Below, piece after piece: positions 17,971 through 24,648 of a DNA stretch of 64,000 bases (its first letter is position 1; the number at the start of each line of letters is the position of its first letter). The stretch is from an uncultured Bacteroidota bacterium (GTDB lineage: Bacteria; Bacteroidota; Bacteroidia; Flavobacteriales; Flavobacteriaceae), in NCBI GenBank assembly GCA_902554655.1, contig CACDPE010000002.1:62001-126000 (forward strand), given 5' to 3'. The notes under the pieces were generated by a model. That model did not search any database. It was given only the letters and a program-made list of their open reading frames with translations, and had not been told where the DNA came from. A program made the position numbers and the translations under genes.

Positions 17971-19058
17971 AAAAATATTTAAATCTCATAATTATTTCTT
18001 TAATCTTTTCTTGTGCATCACCACCTGATATAAAAGAAATTAAAGGAATTACTTTAAAAGCTCCAAAGCCGGAAAATATTGAAAAGTTTTTAAATTTTGT
18101 TACAGATGTTTTAGATCCAGATGAAATAAATACAATTATTTTCAGAATAGGATGGAATTATGAATTTTCTTCACATCCTGAGTTAATTGATGAAGATGCT
18201 CTATCTAAAGCTGAGGTGAAAAAAATTGTCAAACATTGTAATTCTCTTGGAATTCAAGTAATTCCACAAATAAATTTACTAGGCCACCAATCAACTTTAA
18301 TAAGAGATCAGAATGGCATAGCAATCAAAACAAAGTTGAGACCTCTTCTAGCTAATTATCCAGAATTTGACGAAACACCAGAGATTAAATTACCAGAAAA
18401 TTATAAGTGGCCAAATGAAGACGGATTGTATACAAAAAGTTATTGCCCTCTTCACCCAGATGTTCATGAAATTGTCTTGGCTATTGTCGACGAGTTAATA
18501 AACGTATTTGGATCAAAATATTTTCACGCAGGAATGGATGAGGTTTTTTATATCGGAAATGATAATTGCTCAAGATGTTCAGGAAAAAGCAAGGCAAAAT
18601 TATTTGCTGATGAAGTAAATTTAGTAAACTCATTTTTAAAAGAAAAAAACGTGGAACTTATGATTTGGGGTGATCGTATGATTGATGGTTTTGAAACTGG
18701 TTTAGGAATGTGGGAAGCAAGTGAAAATAACACTCATGGTTCTGTAGATCTAATTGATAAAAATGTTATTGTTACAGATTGGCATTATAGAACAGTAACA
18801 AATACACATGATTATTTTATTAAAAAAGGTTTTAGAGTTATAACCTGCCCATGGAACGTTACAGATGTGGCGGTTGGAAATTATGAAAATTACAAAAAAA
18901 ATAATAGTGATTTGTATTTAGGATTATTACAAACGGTATGGATGCCTTCGGAAGATTTTATTGATCTATACTATGACAGACCAGTAGATGTCGTTGAAAG
19001 GAGAAGAAGATCAATTGATACATATAAAAAACTTGTTTCACTTTGGAAATCTGAATAA
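17967..19058 (+). CDS. GH20-like beta-hexosaminidase family lipoprotein
   Basis: A 363-residue lipoprotein (SLIFSC lipobox, Cys16) with a TIM-barrel glycosidase sequence. The decisive motif is HAGMDEV near residues 187-193: HxGxDE with the Asp-Glu pair (D191, E192) used in substrate-assisted catalysis by GH20 beta-N-acetylhexosaminidases. Supporting segments are VIPQINLLGHQS (about 98) and LMIWGDRM (about 231). It lacks the usual N-terminal GH20b domain, so it is a short, barrel-only version. The start is set by the signal peptide; an upstream in-frame ATG at 17928 would add 13 unneeded residues. The likely substrate is an amino-sugar glycan such as chitin or peptidoglycan fragments. Confidence 0.8.
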   Translation: MKKYLNLIIISLIFSCASPPDIKEIKGITLKAPKPENIEKFLNFVTDVLDPDEINTIIFRIGWNYEFSSHPELIDEDALSKAEVKKIVKHCNSLGIQVIPQINLLGHQSTLIRDQNGIAIKTKLRPLLANYPEFDETPEIKLPENYKWPNEDGLYTKSYCPLHPDVHEIVLAIVDELINVFGSKYFHAGMDEVFYIGNDNCSRCSGKSKAKLFADEVNLVNSFLKEKNVELMIWGDRMIDGFETGLGMWEASENNTHGSVDLIDKNVIVTDWHYRTVTNTHDYFIKKGFRVITCPWNVTDVAVGNYENYKKNNSDLYLGLLQTVWMPSEDFIDLYYDRPVDVVERRRRSIDTYKKLVSLWKSE

Positions 19059-19063
19059 AAACA

Positions 19064-19168
19064 TTGAGTAAAAAAATTATTCTTGTAGTTATAATTCTTG
19101 CTTTTATATATTTACGGGTTGAACTTGGAGTAGGAATTTTTTTCCAAGATGATTGGGGAGGAGATTAA
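19064..19168 (+). CDS. 34-residue single-pass membrane protein
   Basis: A short frame beginning with TTG (19064) directly after the GH20-like gene: a basic start (MSKKI), one hydrophobic helix (about residues 5-25) and an acidic end (FFQDDWGGD). The same plan, basic N-terminus, one helix and an acidic tail, recurs in other microproteins nearby (20470, 21928). It overlaps the convergent gene at 19165 by 4 bases. Not recognised; coding status is likely but unproven. Confidence 0.45.
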   Translation: MSKKIILVVIILAFIYLRVELGVGIFFQDDWGGD

Positions 19169-19359
19169 TTTTCAATTAATATTGAATCTCCTTGCTGAAT
19201 TTTTTCTTTTGCTAATCTTAATTTCTCCTCTATCTCAATTCTTGATTCTTTAATCTTTTTTGCAGTTTGTTTAGTATTATAGTCAGTCCATAACATAAGA
19301 AATACTGTGAAAATAAAAATTGATATAATTAAAATTTTATACTCTTTAGATTCCTTCAT
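19165..19359 (-). CDS. small membrane protein with a charged helical tail
   Basis: A 64-residue protein: short basic start, one transmembrane helix (about residues 8-27), then a strongly charged amphipathic helix (TKQTAKKIKESRIEIEEKLR) likely to form a coiled coil. It is the last gene of a three-gene minus-strand operon with 4-base overlaps (19957 to 19165). The function is unknown. Confidence 0.6.
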   Translation of the reverse strand: MKESKEYKILIISIFIFTVFLMLWTDYNTKQTAKKIKESRIEIEEKLRLAKEKIQQGDSILIEN

Positions 19360-19544
19360 TTTTTATTCTTAAAATAAATACTCAATGAAATCGGTAACAT
19401 TGTAATTACAAAATAAATAACATATGTCAGACTTGAATTCAAAAAGCCAGGTAAGTAATCACTAGTCAAATCACTCATAACAAAAAAAAATAGAGCTAAA
19501 ATCATTGTTAAACTAGCACCATTATTAATAAATATTTTTTTCAT
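19356..19544 (-). CDS. small two-helix membrane protein
   Basis: A 62-residue protein with two hydrophobic helices (about residues 10-30 and 38-57) and a basic C-terminus (YFKNKK). It overlaps its neighbours on both sides by 4 bases (ATGA-type junctions) and so is translated with the TonB-like gene upstream and the 64-residue gene downstream. Not recognised. Confidence 0.6.
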   Translation of the reverse strand: MKKIFINNGASLTMILALFFFVMSDLTSDYLPGFLNSSLTYVIYFVITMLPISLSIYFKNKK

Positions 19545-19957
19545 TTACTTAATCTAAAAGTTATTGGAATAGAAAAAGGCACTCTAACAGCTTTTCCATT
19601 AACTCTGCCAGGTCTTAGTTTAGGAATCAACGAAACTATTCTTTTTGCCTCAGCTTCAAGCATAGGGTCAGGTCCTCTTGCTCTGATTTTATCAATATAT
19701 CCCCCTGTTCCAATTATAAATTGTACAAAAACTCTACCTTCAATTTTTCTTCTTTGAGCGATTTTTGGATACCTAAGATTCTTAATAATATGGGTTTGGA
19801 TTTTTTTCTGGAAACAATTTCTCAATTGTTGATTTTTCATATTTACTTCACATCCTGGATAAATTGGAATTCTCTCCACGCTATTAAAATCAAATTCTTT
19901 TTCCTGACTTAATAAGGTTGAGGAGAAAAATAGTAATAGTAGAATTAGTTGCTTCAT
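19541..19957 (-). CDS. TonB C-terminal domain (energy transducer-like) protein
   Basis: A 138-residue secreted protein. Residues 1-17 form a signal peptide (cleavage after LLSQ) instead of the usual TonB membrane anchor. Residues about 55-138 form a TonB C-terminal domain: IEGRVFVQFIIGTGGYIDKI, then a helix with EAEAKRIVSLIPKLRPGRVN, ending in a strand (VRVPFSIPITFRL). The domain normally contacts TonB boxes of outer-membrane receptors. Without an anchor or a Pro-rich linker it cannot transmit force itself, so it may be a periplasmic accessory. It is first in an operon with two tiny membrane proteins that could supply membrane attachment; that is speculation. Confidence 0.75.
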   Translation of the reverse strand: MKQLILLLLFFSSTLLSQEKEFDFNSVERIPIYPGCEVNMKNQQLRNCFQKKIQTHIIKNLRYPKIAQRRKIEGRVFVQFIIGTGGYIDKIRARGPDPMLEAEAKRIVSLIPKLRPGRVNGKAVRVPFSIPITFRLSK

Positions 19958-20014
19958 ATTTAGTTTATGATGTAATTACTGTATAAAGAACCAAGCAAAT
20001 AGTAAAATAAAATA

Positions 20015-20347
20015 CTAAAGTTTTTTATAAGTTGAATTCCCATAGCCCAGGATTGGATAAAATATAAAAGGAAGAAAAAGTAATCCAATTGTAAAACCAA
20101 CTCCTTTTCCAAAGGATTTTGAAAGTAAGTTAGTCATCCAAATACCAATCCCTATGCCTACTATTGGTATAAAAAATAAAAATAAAAACCACCAGGGTTT
20201 TCCTAAAATATCCAGTAAAACCAATGTTGAATATATAGGTATAATTGATGTCCATCCCGGTTTACCTGCTTTTGTGTAAATTAACCATGTTGGTATTATA
20301 ACTAAAGGAACAATAAAGAAAACTATGAAAAGAAACAATACACTCAT
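20015..20347 (-). CDS. DUF5684-like membrane protein
   Basis: A 110-residue membrane protein with three or four hydrophobic segments and the motif YTKAGKPGWTSIIPIYSTLV (residues 25-44). That motif marks the DUF5684 family, small membrane proteins found in many bacteria and sometimes fused to signal peptidase domains. It stands alone on the minus strand. The function is unknown. Confidence 0.65.
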   Translation of the reverse strand: MSVLFLFIVFFIVPLVIIPTWLIYTKAGKPGWTSIIPIYSTLVLLDILGKPWWFLFLFFIPIVGIGIGIWMTNLLSKSFGKGVGFTIGLLFLPFIFYPILGYGNSTYKKL

Positions 20348-20469
20348 ATTTAAATTTAAAAAAATTATGAATTATATCTTTTCAAATAAATACACATAAT
20401 ATAATATTTATTAAATATTTAATTTACAACTCTAAATATTTAAATTTCAATAAATTAACTTTATAAAAA

Positions 20470-20589
20470 ATGAAAAAGCTCAAAGGATGTCTAATGTGGT
20501 TTTTAATAATAGCATTCGTTCTCATTATTTTTGTATATATGTTTGATGATACTATTGCTGATTACATCCCAGATCCACCAAGTGATTAA
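20470..20589 (+). CDS. 39-residue single-pass membrane protein
   Basis: A short ATG-started frame: basic start (MKKLKGCL), one long hydrophobic helix (about residues 9-25) and an acidic, Pro-containing end (PDPPSD). It ends exactly one base before the next ATG (20590), so it is probably translated with the following lipoprotein. Its layout is like the 34-residue protein at 19064. Not recognised. Confidence 0.5.
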   Translation: MKKLKGCLMWFLIIAFVLIIFVYMFDDTIADYIPDPPSD

Positions 20590-21069
20590 ATGAAAAAACT
20601 AAATTTAACTATATTATTTTTTTTACTTTTTTTTGGATGTTCAAGTTTTCAAGAAAAAATACCTCATGTTACATTAGAAGGTGCCTGGTATAAGGAATCT
20701 AAAATTATTTTCAGTTTAGGTGTCGCTACTGATACGCTACCATACGACGGAGTACTTAATGAAATTTATACTAAAAATTATTACATAACTCTTGTAAATA
20801 ATATTAAAATTGATTCTGTTACAATGAAAGATAAAGATTTAGGATTCGCAGAATCAGGACAATACGAATTGATGGACAATTATTTAATTAAAAAACTTAA
20901 ATATGGTACGGCATGGATTCCTGATGCCATAAAAAAAAGAAAGAATTCAGAAAATGATTACTTAGAAGTAAAGTTTAAAGTTGATGTTAACGATGATTAT
21001 TTTCTTAAATTCACTAAAATTGATTCTAGCGGTAATGGTTCAGCTGATTTAATGAAAAAGATTAAATAA
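20590..21069 (+). CDS. lipoprotein of unknown function
   Basis: A 159-residue lipoprotein (LLFFGC lipobox, Cys17). The mature part is rich in beta strands with no motif I recognise. Features are LEGAWYKESKIIFSLGVATD near the start and a C-terminal region with Asp/Asn-rich turns (VDVNDDYFLKF). It directly follows a 39-residue membrane protein and is followed, after 9 bases, by another small lipoprotein. It is probably exposed to the periplasm or cell surface. Confidence 0.65.
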   Translation: MKKLNLTILFFLLFFGCSSFQEKIPHVTLEGAWYKESKIIFSLGVATDTLPYDGVLNEIYTKNYYITLVNNIKIDSVTMKDKDLGFAESGQYELMDNYLIKKLKYGTAWIPDAIKKRKNSENDYLEVKFKVDVNDDYFLKFTKIDSSGNGSADLMKKIK

Positions 21070-21078
21070 TATATAAAA

Positions 21079-21417
21079 TTGAAAAAATTAATTCTCTTAA
21101 TTTATTTATTAATTTTTGTTTCTTGTGCAATGACTACAGAACAGCTTGAAATTGAAGTGAAAGCGAGCATAGTTGAAACATTAAAGGATGATCCAGAATA
21201 CGAGGGTGTCGAAGTTATTGACTTATCACTAATCCATAAAAGCGGGAATGAATACATCGGGATTTTGAATGTAATTGAGCCAAACTCTTTTGCAGAAGCA
21301 TGGAATTATTTATTACAAACTGATGCATTAAATGTAGATGGCATTGAGGCTAAATATGATGTCGAAGTAATATATGATGGTCAATCATTTATCTGGGAAA
21401 TATTTAAGAAAGAATAA
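21079..21417 (+). CDS. small lipoprotein of unknown function
   Basis: A 112-residue lipoprotein starting at TTG (21079), the only start that leaves a proper signal peptide (KKLILLIYLLIFVSC, lipobox Cys16). The mature domain (about residues 20-112) is a small alpha/beta unit with EGVEVIDLSLIHKSGNEYIG, similar in pattern to the DUF4333/YxeA-like small secreted domains, but the match is not firm. It sits 9 bases after another lipoprotein gene, likely in the same operon. Confidence 0.6.
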   Translation: MKKLILLIYLLIFVSCAMTTEQLEIEVKASIVETLKDDPEYEGVEVIDLSLIHKSGNEYIGILNVIEPNSFAEAWNYLLQTDALNVDGIEAKYDVEVIYDGQSFIWEIFKKE

Positions 21418-21453
21418 AAAATTAATGAAAGGAAATAAGAGTACAGATTAAAT

Positions 21454-21615
21454 TTGAAAGATCTAAATTCATTAAATAAACATATTTGTTATTCCTGTAA
21501 TAAAGAGATTGACTTTATTTGGTCAAGCGGAATATATAATAGCAATCCAACGGCTAGATTATGTTTTGATTGTAAACAAAGATTAATAGAAAATGCCTAT
21601 AGAAACACTAAATAA
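21454..21615 (+). CDS. small zinc-ribbon protein (two CxxC motifs)
   Basis: A 53-residue frame starting at TTG (21454). It has two knuckles, CYSC (about residues 12-15) and CFDC (about 37-40), separated by about 21 residues, the classic four-Cys zinc-ribbon spacing. There is no signal peptide, so it is cytoplasmic. The family was not identified. The Cys pattern makes it likely that the frame is a real gene even though it is short and begins with TTG. Confidence 0.55.
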   Translation: MKDLNSLNKHICYSCNKEIDFIWSSGIYNSNPTARLCFDCKQRLIENAYRNTK

Positions 21616-21635
21616 ATAATTTATTTCAGAGTAAA

Positions 21636-21896
21636 ATGAAAACATCTGTAGAAATTACATTAATGCCATTAAATGATAATTATAAAGAAATAATAAAAAA
21701 CTTTATAAAATCTATTAGAAATGAAGGATTTGAAATTTTAGAAAACCCATTGAGTACTCAAATTTATGGTGATTTTGAGCCATTAATGGAAATGCTTATT
21801 CAAAAAATTAAAACAGCATTTATGAACTCTGATGGAATAATGATCAACTTAAAAATTGTTAAAGGAAATAGAATAAATTATAAAGCTGATTTTTAA
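21636..21896 (+). CDS. thiamine-binding-like (YkoF/MTH1187 type) protein
   Basis: An 86-residue single-domain protein. The pattern, a first strand VEITLMPLNDN, a helix, EGFEILENPLSTQIYGDFEP, a second helix and a last strand MINLKIVKG, matches the MTH1187/YkoF ferredoxin-like family that includes thiamine- or HMP-binding proteins and enhances transport in some species. The assignment rests on pattern only. No thiamine riboswitch or transport gene is seen nearby. Confidence 0.55.
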   Translation: MKTSVEITLMPLNDNYKEIIKNFIKSIRNEGFEILENPLSTQIYGDFEPLMEMLIQKIKTAFMNSDGIMINLKIVKGNRINYKADF

Positions 21897-21927
21897 AAAA
21901 ATATATTGAATAAAATAAATTTAATTA

Positions 21928-22056
21928 ATGGATAATTTTAATATGGGAGGAGATTATGACTCAATCCCAAAGTTAAATAAGAAACAAAAAAAAATTTTTA
22001 AAACAGTAGTTTTTGGATTAATACTGATTTTGATCATTATTATTTTTTTTGAATGA
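21928..22056 (+). CDS. 42-residue membrane protein with a single C-terminal helix
   Basis: A short ATG-started frame with a soluble acidic N-terminus (MDNFNMGGDYDSIPKL), a Lys-rich stop-transfer segment (NKKQKKIFK) and a C-terminal hydrophobic helix (about residues 26-41). That arrangement is like a tail-anchored protein, the reverse of the neighbouring microproteins. Not recognised. Confidence 0.5.
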   Translation: MDNFNMGGDYDSIPKLNKKQKKIFKTVVFGLILILIIIIFFE

Positions 22057-22065
22057 TTATTTAAT

Positions 22066-22096
22066 TTTGATTCTTATTTAAGTCTTTATAGATTTG
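22066..22096 (+). promoter_or_regulatory. promoter (Bacteroidota type) of the NTF2-like lipoprotein gene
   Basis: A -33 element TTTG (22066-22069) and a perfect -7 element TAGATTTG (22089-22096) are separated by 19 bases, the spacing expected for the primary sigma factor of Bacteroidota. The ATG follows 20 bases later at 22117. This is the cleanest promoter seen in the window. Confidence 0.6.
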
Positions 22097-22116
22097 AAGC
22101 TTAAACTCAATTAATT

Positions 22117-22602
22117 ATGAAATATATATATTCAATTTTACTGTGCGCTTTTCTATTTAGTTGCACAAATTCTAATCAATCAGTTATAAAGACTGATGAT
22201 GATCTCACAGCAAATATTAAGCTTCAATATGAAAGTTATGTAGCAAATGATTTTAGTTTTTCAGATCAATATTCTGAAGATGTAGTATCAAGGATCAATA
22301 ATTTAGTAATAGATGATCGTGATAATTTAATGACAGGCTGGAAATCACATCATGAAGTTTTATTTGAAAATATTGATATTCAAGATGTATATGTCCACAC
22401 AAATTATTTTAGTGATGGTGCAGTATGGTCAAACGCTTGGTTTACATGGACTGCTGAGGGTCAAACAACTGGTGAAGAATATTCAAATAGAGGCCATTTT
22501 GATTATAGATGGGAAGATGGAAAAATTGTGGAACTTTTGGCTTACTTTAGCGAATATCCTGAAGCAACTGAGACTGCTGCATATGCAGCATCTCAGGAAT
22601 AA
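22117..22602 (+). CDS. NTF2/SnoaL-like lipoprotein
   Basis: A 161-residue lipoprotein (FLFSC lipobox, Cys16). The mature region (about residues 30-145) has the cone-like alpha+beta pattern of NTF2/SnoaL-type proteins: an N-terminal helix ending in SYVANDFSFSDQY, the segment MTGWKSHHEVLFENIDIQ, then strands VWSNAWFTWTAEG and GHFDYRWEDGKIVELLAYFS. Such domains bind small hydrophobic ligands or act as isomerases; no catalytic set can be named here. It has its own well-formed promoter and a terminator. Confidence 0.65.
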   Translation: MKYIYSILLCAFLFSCTNSNQSVIKTDDDLTANIKLQYESYVANDFSFSDQYSEDVVSRINNLVIDDRDNLMTGWKSHHEVLFENIDIQDVYVHTNYFSDGAVWSNAWFTWTAEGQTTGEEYSNRGHFDYRWEDGKIVELLAYFSEYPEATETAAYAASQE

Positions 22603-22616
22603 ATCTTGCTTAAAAC

Positions 22617-22647
22617 AAAAAAGCCCTCAATCATGAGGGCTTTTTTA
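22617..22647. terminator. bidirectional rho-independent terminator
   Basis: A perfect 7-bp stem GCCCTCA (22623-22629) / TGAGGGC (22634-22640) with a 4-base loop, flanked by an A run on the left and seven T on the right. It can therefore stop transcription from both the plus-strand lipoprotein gene and the convergent minus-strand gene. Confidence 0.9.
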
Positions 22648-22664
22648 TTTAGTTTAGTACATAA

Positions 22665-23351
22665 TTAAAAATCAGCTATTCTTACCATCATATAGGTATT
22701 AACAACTTTTCTAATTCCGCTGACTTTCGCAGAATATTTTGCAAACTCTGGAGTTGAATACATCTGTTTAGTTCTTGAAAGAGCAGTCTCTAGATCAGGA
22801 GCTCCAACCCATACAAAATGAGAAAAATCTGCTTTTTTCCCGCTAATAGGATAACCAACACCATATGAGTTGTTTTCGTAACCAAGAGATGTAGCTAATT
22901 TCTGAGAAAAATCTGCAAATTCTTTTACATAAGTAGCCGGATCTGATACTTCCATTTCATAGATAAAAAATACTTGATCCGGAGTCCAGTCATTTTTGTA
23001 CCATACTGGTGTGTTTAAAGCTGTATTTACAGGCGTTATGTAACGATTAAGTTTTTCACCAAATACCTGAGCTACAGAGGACATAAACCAAGAGTTTGAA
23101 AAGTTAGCAAACGCAGCCTCATTTGGAAAACAAAATTGAACAGAATGAGTTGCTTGATTAGTGCCGTTAAATTGATATGCAAATAAAGACTTTGATCCTT
23201 CAATATTCTTTGCCCACTCAGTTTCCATCATACCTTTTAGAGCTGAAACAACCATTTCAGGTTCCTCAGCTTTAAAATCAAAAAATGCACAGTATTGGGA
23301 AAACGAATAAGATGAGAATAAAATTGTAAATAGTAGTATATATTTTTTCAT
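22665..23351 (-). CDS. secreted protein with a duplicated dimeric alpha/beta-barrel-like fold
   Basis: A 228-residue secreted protein with a signal peptide (cleavage after YSFSQ). The mature protein seems to contain two similar halves of about 95 residues, each beginning with a strand (CAFFDFKAEEPEM, then VFFIYEMEVSDPA). Each is followed by a helix, a strand and a second helix, as in ABM/NIPSNAP ferredoxin-like domains. The three genes at 34739-37086 share this plan. The function is unknown; binding of a small hydrophobic molecule is a guess from the fold. It ends at the bidirectional terminator shared with the plus-strand gene. Confidence 0.6.
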   Translation of the reverse strand: MKKYILLFTILFSSYSFSQYCAFFDFKAEEPEMVVSALKGMMETEWAKNIEGSKSLFAYQFNGTNQATHSVQFCFPNEAAFANFSNSWFMSSVAQVFGEKLNRYITPVNTALNTPVWYKNDWTPDQVFFIYEMEVSDPATYVKEFADFSQKLATSLGYENNSYGVGYPISGKKADFSHFVWVGAPDLETALSRTKQMYSTPEFAKYSAKVSGIRKVVNTYMMVRIADF

Positions 23352-23472
23352 TTTATAAATTTTAAACCTAAAATATAATTTTAATATTTAATATTTGTTA
23401 ATAAACCTTTAAAAGTTGAAAGCATGAATATTTTTTATTAATTTTTAAATTGGATACATAAAATAATCAATA

Positions 23473-24003
23473 ATGAAAAAATATATTTTAACCATACTAT
23501 TAATTGTTCCTTTTTTACTTCAATCTCAAAATTTTCGTGGTCTTGATAAGAGCCCAATGGACCAAGCAAAATTTCCATTAAGTAATAGAGTTACTGAAAA
23601 AGTTGCTGTCATTACATATAGCAGACCACAATTAAATAATCGCTCATTTAAGGATATTGTTCCATTAGATAAGGTTTGGAGAACAGGGGCCAATGAAGCG
23701 ACAGAAATTAGATTATACAGTGACATCATAATTGATGATAAAAATATTTCTGCAGGAACTTATACACTATTTACTATCCCTGAAGAAAATCAAGTTACAG
23801 TTATAATTAATAGCGCTACAAATATTTGGGGAGCTTACAGCTATAAGTCTGAAAAAGATGTAATCAGAGTAAAAGTACCATTAGTTAAAAGTGATGAGTC
23901 ACTAGAAGCTCTTTCAATTACTTTTTCGAATGAAAATGAGCAACCTAAAATTCACTTTGGATGGGAATATATGAGATTTGAACTGCCATTTGATGTATTA
24001 TAA
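23473..24003 (+). CDS. DUF2911 family secreted protein
   Basis: A 176-residue protein with a signal peptide (cleavage after LLQSQ). The mature part carries the DUF2911 signature: KVAVITYSRPQLNNRSFKDI (about residue 43), the block VWRTGANEATEIRLYSDI (about 68) and AGTYTLFTIPEEN (about 92), closing with HFGWEYMRFELPF. The family is common in Bacteroidota; its function is not known. The next gene follows after 12 bases in the same direction. Confidence 0.85.
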   Translation: MKKYILTILLIVPFLLQSQNFRGLDKSPMDQAKFPLSNRVTEKVAVITYSRPQLNNRSFKDIVPLDKVWRTGANEATEIRLYSDIIIDDKNISAGTYTLFTIPEENQVTVIINSATNIWGAYSYKSEKDVIRVKVPLVKSDESLEALSITFSNENEQPKIHFGWEYMRFELPFDVL

Positions 24004-24015
24004 TTAAAGTAAGAA

Positions 24016-24648
24016 GTGAAAAATATTCTTTTATTTTTACTTTTTTCCCCCATTATTTTACTTAGTCAGGACGAAAAAAAAAGAAATGGATTAAAAAAAT
24101 TTATTCAACAAGCTGAACAACTTGCTAAAGATTTAAGAGTAGAAAAAAGTAGTCCAAAGGATTACTTTTTTTCTTCTTCTGATATTGGTAACACAAGTTT
24201 TAATACTGCTGATAGGATTGCTATAAAAGATGTTATTGATGCCTATGGTTTTTATTGGGACTCGAATAATCTTGAAGGTTATTTGTCATTATTTTCAGAT
24301 TCGGCAAAAGGCGTAACAGTAGATGCTAATGGCAATGTAGAGCAGTACTATATAAAATCAGATTTACAAGTTAATAATGGAAAGAAAAGAATGCAGTATT
24401 TTATTGAGAATCAAATGCAAAGAAGACATATTATGGCAAATTCTTTTTTTATTGAGTTAACAAATAATTATGCTCACTTGAGGCAGTATATGATTCTTTT
24501 AACCACAAATAATAAAAAGAGAACTGAAATTTTAACTCCCATTAATTATGTGTTTAAATTAATGAAATTCAATGATACTTGGAAAATAGTATATAGAGAA
24601 ATAAACTTAGATAAACCACTTGACCTCTCTTTGTCAAGCAATCCTTAA
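24016..24648 (+). CDS. secreted SnoaL-like domain protein
   Basis: A 210-residue protein starting at GTG (24016) with a signal peptide (cleavage near ILLSQ). After a charged helical linker, residues about 65-205 form a SnoaL/NTF2-like domain: AIKDVIDAYGFYWDSNNLEG, then YLSLFSDSAKGVTVD, and later strands NSFFIELTNNYAHLRQYMIL and YVFKLMKFNDTWKIVYREI. Such domains act as isomerases or ligand binders. No partner indicates a substrate. It lies 12 bases after the DUF2911 gene, and its stop directly abuts that of the convergent gene. Confidence 0.7.
   Translation: MKNILLFLLFSPIILLSQDEKKRNGLKKFIQQAEQLAKDLRVEKSSPKDYFFSSSDIGNTSFNTADRIAIKDVIDAYGFYWDSNNLEGYLSLFSDSAKGVTVDANGNVEQYYIKSDLQVNNGKKRMQYFIENQMQRRHIMANSFFIELTNNYAHLRQYMILLTTNNKKRTEILTPINYVFKLMKFNDTWKIVYREINLDKPLDLSLSSNP

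Noticed and set aside
22352-22636. 94-codon frame overlapping the NTF2-like lipoprotein
   Set aside because: It shadows a better-supported gene and runs into the terminator stem.
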